Notes: generated from the sequence alone by a model not told the origin. 64,000 nt of DNA from Alteromonas abrolhosensis (GCF_001953635.1 NZ_MEJH01000014.1:33011-97010); one strand, 5' to 3'. Positions 1 to 10,207 are shown, counted from the first letter of the stretch. Numbers and translations are program-made.

Positions 1-169
1 CGCCAGTTGCTCCAACCCAGTTGTGAACGTCAAGTTGTAAACCAGCTTGACTCCAACCTGGGTCACCCGGATGAAAAGATGCTAGTGCCAGCAATAAGAA
101 AAAGGCGAAAACACAGGCGATAATCATGCCTGCTTCCCACACTCGCTGAACCCCTGTTAATCGCGCCAT
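1..169 (-). CDS. ftsK: DNA translocase FtsK, N-terminal fragment
   Basis: This is the first 56 codons of a gene that runs off the left edge on the minus strand. It reads MARLTGVQRVWEAGMIIACV, followed by a hydrophobic stretch and then a loop with SFHPGDPGWSQ and HNWVGATG. That pattern (short cytoplasmic start, first membrane helix, periplasmic loop rich in P-x-D-P-x-W-S-Q) is typical of the FtsK membrane domain. FtsK is the septal DNA pump that clears and unlinks chromosome ends at division. The ATG at 169 is the only plausible start. The lrp gene lies upstream on the same strand, as in E. coli, which supports the call. The motor and gamma domains lie outside the window. Confidence 0.85.
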   Translation of the reverse strand, partial: MARLTGVQRVWEAGMIIACVFAFFLLLALASFHPGDPGWSQAGLQLDVHNWVGATG

Positions 170-451
170 AACCCTAAAAAACCTTCAATTTCCATCGCTT
201 GAATTACCGCATGTAGCCATTTAGCTAAGCGTTAATAGCAGTACTAACCGCAGCAAAGAGCTTAGCGAACCCTTTGCTATTCCTACTTAATTATTATTTG
301 TCTACTTTTGGTAAGTTACTGAGTGTATTGTCGAATTAATAAACCCATCCCCTACCCTGCGCTTGAGCGTGCCGAAAATTCCTTGGCTAAACACAAACAC
401 TGTATTTTTGCACAGCCTACCACAAAAGCACACTATTGAGCCACGCTTTCA

Positions 452-937
452 TTACTTCAAATTAATGCGCAGCGACGATGTACTTTTCACTTCTTCCATC
501 ACAACATAAGTTCGAGATTCGCTCACACCTGGTAGACGTAATAAAGTGTCACCGAGCAATTTACGATAGCTGCCCATATCTGCAACACGCGCTTTAAGAA
601 GAAAATCGAAATCCCCCGACACTAAGTGACACTCTTGAATATCGTCATGCAGTTTTACCGCAGCAGAAAATTCTGCAAAGATATCTACCGATGTTTTCGT
701 CAATGTTATCTCGACAAAGACAAGCATAGCGGCACCAAGTTTCTCTGGGTCGACAACTGCGTGATACCCTTTTATATAGCCCTGCGCTTCTAGTCTCTTA
801 ACGCGCTCAAGGCATGGACTGGGGCTTAGCCCTACTTCTTTGGCAAGCTCTACATTAGAGATTCGCCCGTTTTTTTGCAGCTGTACCAGAATATTCCTGT
901 CTATTCGGTCAAGGTGTTTTGGGGTCTTTACCAGCAT
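452..937 (-). CDS. lrp: Leucine-responsive regulatory protein Lrp
   Basis: A 161-residue Lrp/AsnC family regulator. The N-terminal helix-turn-helix reads LDRIDRNILVQLQKNGRISN, then VELAKEVGLSPSPCLERVKRL. The C-terminal effector (RAM) half contains LVFVEITL, IQECHLVSGDFDFLLK and LLRLPGVSESRTYVVMEEVK, all very close to E. coli Lrp (164 residues). The ATG at 937 is chosen. The frame could be extended to a TTG at 958, but the extra residues do not resemble Lrp. It lies between ftsK (downstream, same strand) and the divergent alanine dehydrogenase gene. Lrp-type proteins often control amino acid genes beside them, so control of ald is likely but is an inference. This is probably a global Lrp rather than a specialised paralogue. 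Confidence 0.95.
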   Translation of the reverse strand: MLVKTPKHLDRIDRNILVQLQKNGRISNVELAKEVGLSPSPCLERVKRLEAQGYIKGYHAVVDPEKLGAAMLVFVEITLTKTSVDIFAEFSAAVKLHDDIQECHLVSGDFDFLLKARVADMGSYRKLLGDTLLRLPGVSESRTYVVMEEVKSTSSLRINLK

Positions 938-1122
938 ATAAAATATCTTAAAAGCCAATTTATAAAGAATTATATGCTACAAATACCTTTTCTTCAGCAG
1001 ATAGTTCGTTTTTTTATGGCGTATACTCCGCAAATATGTTCACGGGCTTCAAGGCCGAACACTATTAAGCAAAAGTTCAACCAGAGCCACTTAGAAGCTC
1101 ACCATAAAATTGAGGACTATAC

Positions 1123-2256
1123 ATGTTAGTTGGTGTACCAAAAGAAATTAAGAACCACGAATATCGCGTTGGCTTGACGCCAGCAGCAGTAAAAGAGTTT
1201 GTTAGCCATGGTCACAGCGTTTTAGTAGAAACTAACGCCGGTGACGCCATTGGTTTCACTGACGAAATGTATGTAGAAGCGGGCGCAGCCATTGCATCGA
1301 CTGCCGAGCAAGTGTTTGCTGAAGCAGAAATGATTATAAAGGTAAAAGAGCCTCAACCAAACGAGTGTAAAATGCTTCGTAAAGGGCAAACCCTTTACAC
1401 GTACCTTCACCTAGCACCAGATCCAACGCAAACTAAACTGCTTGTTGAGTCGGGCGCAACCTGTATTGCATATGAAACTGTAACAGATGATCGCGGTGGT
1501 CTACCGTTGCTTGCACCAATGAGTGAAGTAGCTGGTCGTATGTCGGTTCAAGCTGGCGCGCACTATCTTGAAAAAGCACACGGCGGTAGCGGTACACTTC
1601 TTGGTGGCGTACCAGGTGTAGCACCGGGTAAAGTACTGGTTATCGGTGGTGGTGTTGTTGGTACTAACGCAGCAAAAATGGCACTAGGTCTTGGCGCTGA
1701 CGTTACTATTCTAGACCGTTCGCTTCCTCGTCTTCGCCAAATCGATGACATCTTCAACGGCCAGGTTAAAACGGTTTACTCTACGGTTGATGCTATAGAG
1801 CACTACTCTTCAAAAGCTGATCTTGTTGTTGGTGCGGTACTTATTCCTGGCGCAGCAGCTCCGAAGCTTCTTACTCGCGAACAGATCAAGGCCATGAAGC
1901 CTGGTTCAGTACTTGTTGACGTTGCTATCGACCAAGGCGGATGCTTTGAAACATCTAAAGCAACAACACACCAAGACCCAGTTTATATTGTTGATGACGT
2001 GGTTCACTACTGTGTTGCAAACATGCCAGGTGGCGTTGCACGTACTTCTACAATGGCACTTAACAATGCCACATTGCCATTCGGCTTAGCCCTTGCAAAC
2101 AAAGGCCCTGCGAAAGCGATGCTAGAAGACAAGCACTTGCTTAACGGTCTAAACGTGCACGAAGGTAAGGTAACGTACAAAGCTGTGGTTGACGCGCTAG
2201 GTGAAGAACTAGGCCTTACCTATACACCAGCTGAAGTAGCGCTTAAAGGCGAATAA
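1123..2256 (+). CDS. ald: Alanine dehydrogenase
   Basis: A 377-residue NAD-dependent alanine dehydrogenase, catalysing L-alanine + NAD+ + water to pyruvate + ammonium + NADH in the cytoplasm. The start [20 protein letters not shown] is typical of the family, with R15. Substrate and catalytic residues fall at the usual numbers: K75 in KVKEP and H96 in YTYLHLAP. The Rossmann segment [20 protein letters not shown] binds NAD. Length is normal (about 371 in well-studied members). The ATG at 1123 has a GAGGA ribosome binding site seven bases upstream. The gene stands alone, divergent from lrp across a 185-bp gap, and ends at a strong intrinsic terminator. Transhydrogenase alpha subunits are related, but the length and the K/H pair favour Ald. 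Confidence 0.95.
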   Translation: MLVGVPKEIKNHEYRVGLTPAAVKEFVSHGHSVLVETNAGDAIGFTDEMYVEAGAAIASTAEQVFAEAEMIIKVKEPQPNECKMLRKGQTLYTYLHLAPDPTQTKLLVESGATCIAYETVTDDRGGLPLLAPMSEVAGRMSVQAGAHYLEKAHGGSGTLLGGVPGVAPGKVLVIGGGVVGTNAAKMALGLGADVTILDRSLPRLRQIDDIFNGQVKTVYSTVDAIEHYSSKADLVVGAVLIPGAAAPKLLTREQIKAMKPGSVLVDVAIDQGGCFETSKATTHQDPVYIVDDVVHYCVANMPGGVARTSTMALNNATLPFGLALANKGPAKAMLEDKHLLNGLNVHEGKVTYKAVVDALGEELGLTYTPAEVALKGE

Positions 2257-2331
2257 GATTTTTAGGTTACTTTCAAGGTAGGGCTATGCGCCCTTCTCTT
2301 AAATGAAAGAATCTATCAATGTGTCCTGATT

Positions 2332-2371
2332 AAAAAAGCTCGGTATGTGAGGATCACATCCGAGCTTTTTT
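2332..2371. terminator. Bidirectional intrinsic terminator between ald and pyrF
   Basis: The arms AAAAAAGCTCGG and CCGAGCTTTTTT form a perfect stem with a run of A on the left and a run of T on the right. It can therefore stop transcription from ald on the plus strand and from the convergent pyrF operon on the minus strand. Confidence 0.9.
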
Positions 2372-2522
2372 GTAATTGGGAATCTGTGTGTAATTGACCG
2401 TTAAACAAAAAGAGAACGCCAGTTACTATCGCACCAGTATTCCGCCTCTGTTATACCTTATCTGTTACGCATTTTTGCACATTTTTGCGCATGGCTAACA
2501 GTACTAGCTTAAGCAAGAACCG

Positions 2523-3221
2523 TTAACCGTTTATCGAAGCGTTTACGGCTTTTAATACAGCAATAGGGTCTTCTGCTTTAGTGATGGGTCGTCCCATAAC
2601 CAAATAACTCACACCCGCCTTCATTGCATCGGGTGGCGTCATAACGCGTTTTTGATCCCCCGCATCAGCTCCTACTGGGCGAATGCCTGGAGTAACTAGG
2701 AGAAATTCGTCTTTGTGTCTTTCACGCAGCGCGCTGGCTTCTTGGGCTGAACAAACAATACCGTCAAGTCCTGCTTTTTCTGTTAATGCTGCCAAGCGCA
2801 ATACTTGTTGCTCTGGCGTAACTCCGCTAACTACATCAGCCAACTGCGCTTCATCCATACTGGTCAATACGGTAACCGCAATAAGCTTAGTTTGAGGGTT
2901 ACTGCTTGACGCAATTGCCTCTTTCGCCGCTTGCATCATAGGTAATCCGCCAGAGGCGTGTACATTAACCATCCATACACCAAGTTCTGCCGCCGCTTTA
3001 CACGCTTTGGCAACGGTATTGGGAATGTCGTGAAATTTGAGATCAAGAAAAACGTCAAAGCCTTTCGCGATCAAAGCCTTTACGAACTCCGGCCCAAATA
3101 AGGTGAACATCTCCTTGCCCACTTTTAGCTTGCATAAGCTTGAATCTAATTTATCAACAAACGCCAATGCAGTGTCTTTATTGTCATAGTCTAATGCAAC
3201 AATAACGCGTGGGTCATGCAT
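2523..3221 (-). CDS. pyrF: Orotidine 5'-phosphate decarboxylase
   Basis: A 232-residue OMP decarboxylase, which converts orotidine monophosphate to UMP in the last step of de novo pyrimidine synthesis. The catalytic tetrad region [12 protein letters not shown] places D60, K62 and D65 in the conserved D-x-K-x-x-D arrangement. [19 protein letters not shown] at the start, [13 protein letters not shown] in the middle and LLVTPGIRP near the C terminus are standard family blocks. It is slightly shorter than the E. coli protein (245) because the N-terminal extension is absent. It is the last gene of a lapA-lapB-pyrF cluster, starting six bases after lapB. That order is shared with E. coli. Confidence 0.97.
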   Translation of the reverse strand: MHDPRVIVALDYDNKDTALAFVDKLDSSLCKLKVGKEMFTLFGPEFVKALIAKGFDVFLDLKFHDIPNTVAKACKAAAELGVWMVNVHASGGLPMMQAAKEAIASSSNPQTKLIAVTVLTSMDEAQLADVVSGVTPEQQVLRLAALTEKAGLDGIVCSAQEASALRERHKDEFLLVTPGIRPVGADAGDQKRVMTPPDAMKAGVSYLVMGRPITKAEDPIAVLKAVNASING

Positions 3222-3227
3222 GTTCTT

Positions 3228-4397
3228 CTATTCTCCGTCTAGCCCTTTGATAGGTTTCACTACGCCCCACTTTTTACAGCTAGGGCATAACCAATATAAT
3301 TTTCGACCGGAAAAGCCACAGCTACCACAGCGATATTTAGGACGCTGCAACATTTGCTTCTCAACCAGTTCTTTAAGTAAGCGTAAGCTGTCTGCGGTGG
3401 TTTTATCAGATAGCTGGTCAATATAAAGCCCCATTAGGGTTTTAAAGCCACGCATTGTCGGTCGTTTGCGAAGCTGCTCAAGTAAATATTCAGCGGCTTG
3501 CGCTGTTTCACCGCGCTTCATTAGCACATCGACCATGGCCAAATAAGAGGTGGCGCACTCTTGCCAATGTGCTTCTAAATTCTTCTGAAAGCTTTCCCAG
3601 TCATCCGTCTCTTCTGCAATTTTTTCAAGACTAGGCACGGCTTCGCTAAACCAATTAATATCCCGTTCGGCTACTTGAGTAAAATATGCGTTTGCATCGG
3701 TATAGCGTTTTTGGTCAAGTGCAATATCACCTAACATAAGCCATGGTCTAACTGCGTGTTCATCGGCATTGACCGCTTTTTGCAATAAGGTCAGTGCAGC
3801 CCCTTGGCTATCATTTTTTAACTCAACCGATGCCTGTTCACAATAAAAGTGTGCAAGGCGCTCGCACAAGTCATCATTGTCGCCATGACACTGCACCATG
3901 CGCTCAGCCAGTTCTATGGCTCTCTCCCACTCTTTCGTGGTCTGGTAAATACTAAACAGCTGCTGTTGAGCAACCAGATAGTGTTTGTCGCTGTTCAACA
4001 GTTGCAGGAAGGCATTTTCCGCACGCTCTAGAAAGCCAGCCTGCGTGTAGTCGTGACCGAGTTCTCTAAGCGCGTTTTCCCTTTGGGCGGGCTGTAGCTC
4101 GTCTCGGCTGACTAAATTTTGATGAACTTTTATTGCCCGATCTATTTCTCCACGATGGCGGAAAAAGCTGCCCATAGCAATATGGGTTTCCACCGTATCG
4201 CTATTCACGTTAATCATTTTGATCAGCGTGTCGACAGCTTTATCAGGTTGGTCTGAAAGAAGGAAATTAAGACCTTTATAATAATGCTTAGATAGGATAC
4301 TAGACTGTTTTCGTTGCGCTTGACGGACACTATTGCGGCCCATTATCCAGCCGTATCCTGCCGCAACAGGCAAAAGGAGAAACAGCAGTTCGAGCAT
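3228..4397 (-). CDS. lapB: Lipopolysaccharide assembly protein LapB (YciM)
   Basis: A 389-residue TPR protein of the inner membrane that controls LPS synthesis by linking LpxC to FtsH-dependent turnover. An N-terminal membrane helix (about residues 1-20) is followed by TPR-type helices to about residue 345. A C-terminal rubredoxin-like metal site has C357-x-x-C360 and C371-x-x-C374. Length and cysteine positions equal those of E. coli LapB. It overlaps the lapA stop codon by one base (TAATG), implying translational coupling, and pyrF follows after six bases. Function is assigned from the family; the domain layout is directly visible. Confidence 0.95.
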   Translation of the reverse strand: MLELLFLLLPVAAGYGWIMGRNSVRQAQRKQSSILSKHYYKGLNFLLSDQPDKAVDTLIKMINVNSDTVETHIAMGSFFRHRGEIDRAIKVHQNLVSRDELQPAQRENALRELGHDYTQAGFLERAENAFLQLLNSDKHYLVAQQQLFSIYQTTKEWERAIELAERMVQCHGDNDDLCERLAHFYCEQASVELKNDSQGAALTLLQKAVNADEHAVRPWLMLGDIALDQKRYTDANAYFTQVAERDINWFSEAVPSLEKIAEETDDWESFQKNLEAHWQECATSYLAMVDVLMKRGETAQAAEYLLEQLRKRPTMRGFKTLMGLYIDQLSDKTTADSLRLLKELVEKQMLQRPKYRCGSCGFSGRKLYWLCPSCKKWGVVKPIKGLDGE

Positions 4398-4657
4398 TAG
4401 TGGTCTTGTTCCAAACTCTGTATTTTAGACTGCGCAGACATTAGCTGGACGCGTAATTTTAGCCAGCTCATAAGCATTATCAAAATGCCGATACCCACGC
4501 CTATAGAAAGTGTTATCGCTATTAGCGTCGATAAGCGAAGGTTCGCCTGCGCAATTAGATAATTAACTGTTACTTGTGCTTCATTTTGAGAGCCAATCAC
4601 AAATGCGATAGCGAGTAGCACCAAAACGATAAGAAACGTTAGGATCCCTTTCAACAC
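4397..4657 (-). CDS. lapA: LapA family inner-membrane protein
   Basis: A small 86-residue protein with two hydrophobic segments (about residues 3-21 and 42-64) separated by a short periplasmic loop, ending in a cytoplasmic basic and coiled-coil-prone tail (MSAQSKIQSLEQDH). The family pattern F-x-x-x-N-x-x-x-V-x-V-N-Y appears as IGSQNEAQVTVNYL. LapA works with LapB in LPS assembly control, though its precise role is less clear. The gene directly precedes lapB with a TAATG overlap, the arrangement found across gammaproteobacteria. E. coli LapA is a little longer (about 102). Confidence 0.88.
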   Translation of the reverse strand: MLKGILTFLIVLVLLAIAFVIGSQNEAQVTVNYLIAQANLRLSTLIAITLSIGVGIGILIMLMSWLKLRVQLMSAQSKIQSLEQDH

Positions 4658-4749
4658 TCAACCCTTTTTTGTTGATTTATTTACAAGAATAGCAAAATGC
4701 GAAAAGAGATAACACAAAAAGCGTGAGCGAAATGATGTTATACCTAACG

Positions 4750-7092
4750 TTAAGCAACTCCCTCGCTTTCTAAATCCTGACGTTCGGGTTTAGCAATAAG
4801 GTTGTCTACCACCAAATCGTGGTGAAGTGCTGACATATTAGTAATGAAAATACAGTGCGTGTAACCCGCCTGCATTGTTTCAAGCTTGTCATACATAGCT
4901 TTGTCTAATTTCGAAAGCTGAGCAAGTCGTTTTTTGGTTAAAGGCGTTATCGCACCGTGGCAGCGAATCGCAGTCACATCCGTGGCGCTGAGATGTATTT
5001 TTTCTTCATCTAACTGGGTTTTGATTTGCGTACGCAGTTTGGAAAAAAGGAAGTCACGTTCTTTGATGTACACTAAACGGTTATCACTCTTTCTTACGCA
5101 ATGCACAACTAACGCTTGTTCGGACGTTTCTTTAAACATTGCTTCTAGAATTTGAGACTTGGGTTTAGCCTGCCCTTTGTCTGCAAAAAAGCCGTGCAGC
5201 GGAATAATATTTTGAGTGCGCGAAAACGGATAGAGATCGTCTGATGCATCACTCTGGTAAACGGTCTTTAATCTGTCCAGTGTGAATCTGTTCATTACGC
5301 ACAGCACAGATAAAGACGGCATGTGCCTAACAGCCAGTTCCCATATATAGCGATGCGTTGAACGTTGAATACGTGCGATATCTCTTACTTTGAAATATGC
5401 GGTGTTTTCTTCAACCAAATGATCTACGTTTGAGCTGACTTTCGCTTTGCGGGTATCTTCGACAAGACACAGTCTTACTGTCCCGGTTTGAGCTTGATAG
5501 TGCACAACCTTATAGCGTTCATTTTTAATTTTGAGTTCCGGCACTGAAACCCGAATCTCTTTTTGAAGGTCACTGTTTGGTGCCACAATTAATTTCATAC
5601 CGCTGGCACTTAAATCTGCAACACGAGCTTCTAAAGAAGTTAGCAGCCCCACCCTTATTGAAGCCGGCTTGTCGATAACGTAGCGGGTTTCACTGCGCCT
5701 ATCCAAATCCTCTTCCATTACATAATCTATACGCCAGTTTTTACCACTGGCCTTTAGTGTTTTCGACAAAGGCTTAAAATCGCATTTTGCCGAGAGCGTC
5801 AGGTTGGTAAGGTAGGCAGAAACGTCTTTACAGTAAAGAACATGGGAAATCTGAGCAAGTTGTTCAAATTCTTTACTGGCGATGTCGTGAATAGCAAACG
5901 CTTTTTGCTTATCTTCGCGCGTTACGCTATCAAGCCGACAATGGGTACAGATGAAGTCGCCACTTTTGGCAAGAAGATAAACCAACGCATTGAGCTGTTT
6001 TAATGCCAGCAGTTGTCTGTGCGTCGCTGTTATTTGCACGTTACCATTTTTGGTTTTAATGTTGCCGTGAAATACATAAGCTTCATTATATTTGCGCAGT
6101 TCCTCAACTAACGTAGCGAAAATGGGTTTATCTTGTAAGCTAGCCAGTAATTTTTCGGCGTCGTTATGCTCAACGTTAGCTTTGGTAAAGAGCGCAATAA
6201 TAGGTTTAAGCGACTTCTTCTCTGGCGCCAAAAAAACAGGTAACCAGGGGCTATTTTCAAGTATGCGGTCGCGCTCGAGCTCTTGCATCGCGCGCTCTAT
6301 TTCTAGATCTCTTTGTAGCGGTTGTTTATAGGCGGTAATTGCTACATAGCGTTTCAACGTAGCAAGAAAGCCTTTGTCCACATCATCTAGAAAGACAAAC
6401 GATGTCTCATACTTTCCTAAGTGCTTGTTGTATTTTACCGACTCTAGTTCAAGCGTTATTTCCGTGGGCTCTTTGGTAAGCCCTTTTACTTCAGGAATAG
6501 TGAACGTGATGATGTCGCCGGTAGAAGCGTTAGGCGGCCTTTTAGTCTCGACGGCTATCCCTTTGTGAGACATCGAACTGATTGAACAATGGCGACCTTT
6601 TTCAAAATCGGGGGAAGAAATAGTGAAGTTAGGGCGAATAGCGATGTCATCGCCGAAATCTATGTCAGTAAACGATTGGCTCTCAACATTGAAAGCATCA
6701 ACAATTTTTTTAAACTGCTCTTTTTTTATTTGGTTCTGATAAAAGTCTGAGTTCATTACTGACTCAAACACGCCGACAGTGTATCTGTCTTGATAAAGTG
6801 ACGTTTCGTTTTTGAGTATTTGCGCGCCAACTTTATCTAAGCGCATTTGAACACCGAAGTGTTTGAATTTCATGACGGGAAATTGGGCGAACGCAGAATT
6901 ATCAGCAGGAGCATCGGTCAACGAAGTTAAACGTACAACTTCTTCTTTTACTACTTTACGCACACTACTAGGTAAGCGCTTCGAAAACTTGTTAATTCCC
7001 TCTAACAGTTTGTTTTGTTGTTCATAAGGAATTAACGCGCGAATGAGCGGCTGGTATTGTTTAATTATTGCTTGTTCGTCGCCGGCTGACAT
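4750..7092 (-). CDS. Large PilZ-domain protein, putative c-di-GMP receptor
   Basis: A 780-residue soluble protein. A canonical PilZ domain sits in the middle: R465-R466-x-x-x-R470, then D493-x-S495-x-x-G498, followed by beta strands to about 545. These are the c-di-GMP binding signatures. An earlier segment (about 148-250) looks like a second, degenerate PilZ fold: it has S173-x-S175-x-x-G178 where D/N-x-S-x-x-G would be expected, followed by a similar strand pattern. The N-terminal 150 and C-terminal 230 residues match nothing I can name. No membrane segment or catalytic output domain is visible. It stands alone, between lapA and ihfB. The output (motility, adhesion or other) cannot be read from sequence. 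A second c-di-GMP protein lies near 24 kb but is not linked. Confidence 0.75.
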   Translation of the reverse strand: MSAGDEQAIIKQYQPLIRALIPYEQQNKLLEGINKFSKRLPSSVRKVVKEEVVRLTSLTDAPADNSAFAQFPVMKFKHFGVQMRLDKVGAQILKNETSLYQDRYTVGVFESVMNSDFYQNQIKKEQFKKIVDAFNVESQSFTDIDFGDDIAIRPNFTISSPDFEKGRHCSISSMSHKGIAVETKRPPNASTGDIITFTIPEVKGLTKEPTEITLELESVKYNKHLGKYETSFVFLDDVDKGFLATLKRYVAITAYKQPLQRDLEIERAMQELERDRILENSPWLPVFLAPEKKSLKPIIALFTKANVEHNDAEKLLASLQDKPIFATLVEELRKYNEAYVFHGNIKTKNGNVQITATHRQLLALKQLNALVYLLAKSGDFICTHCRLDSVTREDKQKAFAIHDIASKEFEQLAQISHVLYCKDVSAYLTNLTLSAKCDFKPLSKTLKASGKNWRIDYVMEEDLDRRSETRYVIDKPASIRVGLLTSLEARVADLSASGMKLIVAPNSDLQKEIRVSVPELKIKNERYKVVHYQAQTGTVRLCLVEDTRKAKVSSNVDHLVEENTAYFKVRDIARIQRSTHRYIWELAVRHMPSLSVLCVMNRFTLDRLKTVYQSDASDDLYPFSRTQNIIPLHGFFADKGQAKPKSQILEAMFKETSEQALVVHCVRKSDNRLVYIKERDFLFSKLRTQIKTQLDEEKIHLSATDVTAIRCHGAITPLTKKRLAQLSKLDKAMYDKLETMQAGYTHCIFITNMSALHHDLVVDNLIAKPERQDLESEGVA

Positions 7093-7259
7093 TACTTCTA
7101 TGAATACCGTTTATTATTATTTGAACAATATATAACCCTATTCAAGCTGGGGTCAATAGGTATTAGGAATTAAACGAAAGTATATCAAGCCTGTCACGCC
7201 ACTTTTTAAACGTAGCGACATACACTATTTAGGTTTTCTGCATGCCTACAAGCAGGCAC

Positions 7260-7286
7260 AAAAAAGCCGCTTATCAGCGGCTTTTA
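7260..7286 (-). terminator. Intrinsic terminator of the rpsA-ihfB transcript
   Basis: The arms AAAAGCCGC and GCGGCTTTT flank a six-base loop. Read on the minus strand the hairpin runs straight into six T residues. It lies eight bases beyond the ihfB stop codon. Confidence 0.9.
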
Positions 7287-7293
7287 AAATGCA

Positions 7294-7581
7294 TTATGCG
7301 ATTGAGGCGTCTACCCTTTCGCGAAGCTCTTTCCCTGGCTTGAAATGCGGTACATATTTACCGTCAAGTTTCACTGTTTCACCCGTTTTTGGGTTTCTAC
7401 CTACGCGTGGTGCGCGGTAATGAAGAGAGAAACTTCCAAAACCTCTAATTTCAATACGCTCACCCTTTTGAAGAGTTTGCGCCATTTGTTCAAGAAGTTC
7501 TTTTATAGCCAGTTCGAGTTCCTTCGCCGGAATATGACGCGCTTGATCCGCGAGCCGTTCAATTAATTCAGACTTGGTCAT
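7294..7581 (-). CDS. ihfB: Integration host factor subunit beta
   Basis: A 95-residue HU/IHF family protein that pairs with IhfA to bend [23 protein letters not shown], then [32 protein letters not shown] and [16 protein letters not shown] match E. coli IhfB almost along its whole length (94 residues), including the P of the intercalating beta arm in GRNPKTG. The ATG at 7581 is chosen because it matches IhfB starts and has GAGGTT five bases upstream; six further in-frame codons upstream are not conserved. It follows rpsA on the same strand, the usual order, and is closed by a strong terminator. Confidence 0.97.
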   Translation of the reverse strand: MTKSELIERLADQARHIPAKELELAIKELLEQMAQTLQKGERIEIRGFGSFSLHYRAPRVGRNPKTGETVKLDGKYVPHFKPGKELRERVDASIA

Positions 7582-7628
7582 GCTTAACCTCATTGTCAAT
7601 ATTATTGTTTAAACAGCTATCGCGAATT

Positions 7629-7648
7629 GGGTGTGCAGATGCACACCC
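7629..7648 (-). other. Stem-loop between rpsA and ihfB
   Basis: GGGTGTGC and GCACACCC form an eight-base perfect stem around a four-base loop, ten bases after the rpsA stop codon. No T run follows on the minus strand, so it is not a standard terminator. It could be an mRNA processing or 3'-protecting element that sets different rpsA and ihfB levels. Confidence 0.45.
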
Positions 7649-7657
7649 ACAAAAGCA

Positions 7658-9328
7658 TTATTCGCCTTTAGCAGCTTTAAATGCTTCTGCCATCGCGTTA
7701 GCGAAACCAACATCTTCTTGCTGGTTAACTTTATCGATAGCTTCTTTTTCGTCAGCCTGATCTTTCGCTTTAACAGATAGGTTAACAGTGCGGTTCTTAC
7801 GGTCAACGCCCATGAACTTCGCTTCGATGCTATCACCAACGCTTGCTACTTCTGTCGCGTCTTCAACACGCTCTACAGCAAGATCTGCAACGCGGATGTA
7901 GCCGTCAACTTCTTCAGCTAGGTTTACAGTAACGCCTTTCGCATCAACTGCTGTTACTGTACCAGTAACGATAGCACCTTTCTTGTTATCTGTCAGATAC
8001 TTGTTGAAAGGATCTTCTTCGATTTGCTTAACGCCAAGAGAGATACGCTCACGCTCTGGGTCGACTTGTAGTACAACTGCAGAGATTTCGTCGCCTTTCT
8101 TGTAGTCGCGAACCGCGTCTTCACCAGACTTGTTCCAGCTGATGTCAGAAAGGTGAACTAGACCGTCGATGCCGCCGTCAAGACCGATGAAGATACCGAA
8201 GTCAGTGATTGACTTGATCTTACCAGACACTTTGTCACCTTTTTCGTGTGACTCAGCAAACGTTTCCCAAGGGTTAGCGATGCACTGCTTAAGACCTAGA
8301 GAAATACGACGACGCTCTTCGTCAATTTCAAGAACCATTACATCTACAGTGTCACCTAGGTTAACAACTTTAGATGGGTGGATGTTCTTGTTAGTCCAGT
8401 CCATTTCAGAAACGTGTACAAGACCTTCAACGCCGTCTTCGATTTCAACGAAGCAGCCGTAGTCAGTAAGGTTAGTAACCTGACCGTTGATCTTAGTACC
8501 TTCTGGGTAACGAGAAGCAATTTCTTGCCATGGATCGTTGCCCATTTGCTTCATACCAAGAGAAACACGTTGCTTCTCTTTGTCGAACTTAAGTACTTTA
8601 ACGTTGATTTCGTCACCAACATTCACGATTTCACTTGGGTGCTTAACGCGCTTCCAAGCCATATCAGTGATGTGTAGAAGACCGTCTACGCCACCAAGGT
8701 CAACGAACGCACCGTAATCGGTAAGGTTCTTAACGATACCCTTGATTTCATGACCTTCTTCAAGGTTAGCAAGAAGCGTTTCGCGCTCTGCGCTGCTTTC
8801 TGCTTCGATAACTGCACGACGAGAAACAACAACGTTGTTACGCTTAGCGTCAAGCTTGATAACTTTAAACTCAAGCTCTTTGCCTTCAAGGTGCGTAGTG
8901 TCACGTACAGGGCGTACGTCTACTAGTGAACCAGGAAGGAACGCGCGTACACTGTTAACTTCAACAGTGAAACCGCCTTTAACTTTACCGTTGATAACGC
9001 CTTTAATTGTAGCTTTATCTTCGTAAGCTTTTTCCAGCTCAACCCACGCTTCGTGACGCTTCGCTTTTTCGCGAGAAAGGATAGTTTCACCGAAACCATC
9101 TTCAACTGCATCTAGTGCTACGTCTACTTGGTCACCGATAGCGATTTCTAGTTCGCCTTCAGCGTTTTTGAATTGGTCAGCTGGGATAGCACTTTCTGAT
9201 TTCAAGCCTGCATCAACAAGAACGATGTCTTTGTCGATAGAAACAACAGTACCTTTTACAATTGAACCAGGACGTGTTTCTAGTTCTTGTAAGCTTTCTT
9301 CAAAAAGTTGTGCAAAATTTTCAGTCAT
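7658..9328 (-). CDS. rpsA: 30S ribosomal protein S1
   Basis: A 556-residue protein made of six S1 (OB-fold) repeats; E. coli S1 has 557. It holds mRNA near the 30S platform and helps unwind structured leaders. Repeats can be followed from the boxes G-x-V-x-x-I-x-D-x-G and the recurring SLGMKQ, SLGLKQ, SLGVKQ and NLSVKAKD ends. [14 protein letters not shown] is the standard start, giving the ATG at 9328 rather than the ATG-less extension upstream. The ribosome binding site is weak (only GAG close to the start), as expected for a gene whose mRNA is recognised and repressed by S1 itself. It lies between cmk and ihfB, the conserved order. Confidence 0.97.
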   Translation of the reverse strand: MTENFAQLFEESLQELETRPGSIVKGTVVSIDKDIVLVDAGLKSESAIPADQFKNAEGELEIAIGDQVDVALDAVEDGFGETILSREKAKRHEAWVELEKAYEDKATIKGVINGKVKGGFTVEVNSVRAFLPGSLVDVRPVRDTTHLEGKELEFKVIKLDAKRNNVVVSRRAVIEAESSAERETLLANLEEGHEIKGIVKNLTDYGAFVDLGGVDGLLHITDMAWKRVKHPSEIVNVGDEINVKVLKFDKEKQRVSLGMKQMGNDPWQEIASRYPEGTKINGQVTNLTDYGCFVEIEDGVEGLVHVSEMDWTNKNIHPSKVVNLGDTVDVMVLEIDEERRRISLGLKQCIANPWETFAESHEKGDKVSGKIKSITDFGIFIGLDGGIDGLVHLSDISWNKSGEDAVRDYKKGDEISAVVLQVDPERERISLGVKQIEEDPFNKYLTDNKKGAIVTGTVTAVDAKGVTVNLAEEVDGYIRVADLAVERVEDATEVASVGDSIEAKFMGVDRKNRTVNLSVKAKDQADEKEAIDKVNQQEDVGFANAMAEAFKAAKGE

Positions 9329-9446
9329 AAGTCTCAAATAACTTTTAAGTTGATATCCACGCTTCTTATCCGGATAACGCGGGGTTATTAAAATTAGTCG
9401 CCACTTCCTGTAGCAACACTGCTTTGGATGCGATCAGCTCTCGTCA

Positions 9447-10118
9447 TTAAAGGCGTGAGGAAATAATATCCATCGCTTTTTCAAAGACTTGGTCAATATC
9501 CAAGTCCGTTGAATCTATAATTACTGCATCTTGTGCCGGTACCAAAGGAGCCACTGCACGTTGTGTATCACGCTCGTCTCTCGCCTTAATATCGGTTAAA
9601 AGGCGCGCAATATTAACATCCATGCCCTTTGCTTTCAACTGGCTATAACGGCGTTCAGCACGGGCTTCTGCGCTTGCTGTAAGGAAAATCTTTACAGGTG
9701 CGTCAGGAAATACCACTGTACCCATGTCGCGACCGTCAGCAACAAGACCAGGATCTTGTTGGAAAGCGCGCTGTCTGCGAAGTAATGCTTCGCGCACACG
9801 GGGTAATGCCGCAACTTTAGATGCCACCGCACCGACTTCTTCAGTGCGAATATCGTCAGTAACGTCTTCGCCTTCTAATATAATGCGAGTGGTATCGCCA
9901 TTCGTCTCGAAACTAACATCAAGACCGGTTGCTAGAGGAACAACACATTCTTCATCATCACACGGAAGGTCGTGGTGAAGTGCAGCAACTGCTAATACGC
10001 GGTAAATTGCGCCGCTATCTAGAAAGTGCCACCCTAATTTCTTTGCCAATAAGCTACTTAACGTACCTTTACCAGCACCACTAGGACCGTCGACCGTGAC
10101 TACGGGTGTGGAATGCAT
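9447..10118 (-). CDS. cmk: Cytidylate kinase
   Basis: A 223-residue (d)CMP kinase that phosphorylates CMP and dCMP with ATP for nucleotide recycling. The P-loop [20 protein letters not shown] lies at the N terminus. [13 protein letters not shown] is the CMP-binding segment, and [15 protein letters not shown] and [17 protein letters not shown] are standard family blocks. ATG at 10118 is chosen for its good ribosome binding site (GGAG and AGG upstream) and match to E. coli Cmk (227 residues); an upstream in-frame TTG at 10157 adds unconserved residues. The gene sits in the serC-aroA-cmk-rpsA-ihfB series seen in enterics. Confidence 0.96.
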   Translation of the reverse strand: MHSTPVVTVDGPSGAGKGTLSSLLAKKLGWHFLDSGAIYRVLAVAALHHDLPCDDEECVVPLATGLDVSFETNGDTTRIILEGEDVTDDIRTEEVGAVASKVAALPRVREALLRRQRAFQQDPGLVADGRDMGTVVFPDAPVKIFLTASAEARAERRYSQLKAKGMDVNIARLLTDIKARDERDTQRAVAPLVPAQDAVIIDSTDLDIDQVFEKAMDIISSRL

Positions 10119-10182
10119 ACCTGCTCCATCGTTTAAATTACTAAAAATCGCGCGCAATTATACGCTTTAGTTCAAGATAAGC

Positions 10183-10207
10183 AATGCCACCTACAAGCGG
10201 TGGCATT
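10183..10207 (-). other. Intercistronic stem-loop between aroA and cmk
   Basis: AATGCCACC and GGTGGCATT form a perfect nine-base stem with a seven-base loop in the 168-bp gap between aroA and cmk. On the minus strand it is followed by only a short, mixed T-rich stretch, so it is at best a weak terminator or attenuator. Confidence 0.45.

Noticed and set aside
875..1129. Possible 84-codon ORF in the lrp-ald gap
   Set aside because: Overlaps lrp antisense, its translation resembles nothing, and it occupies the region that should hold the ald and lrp promoters.
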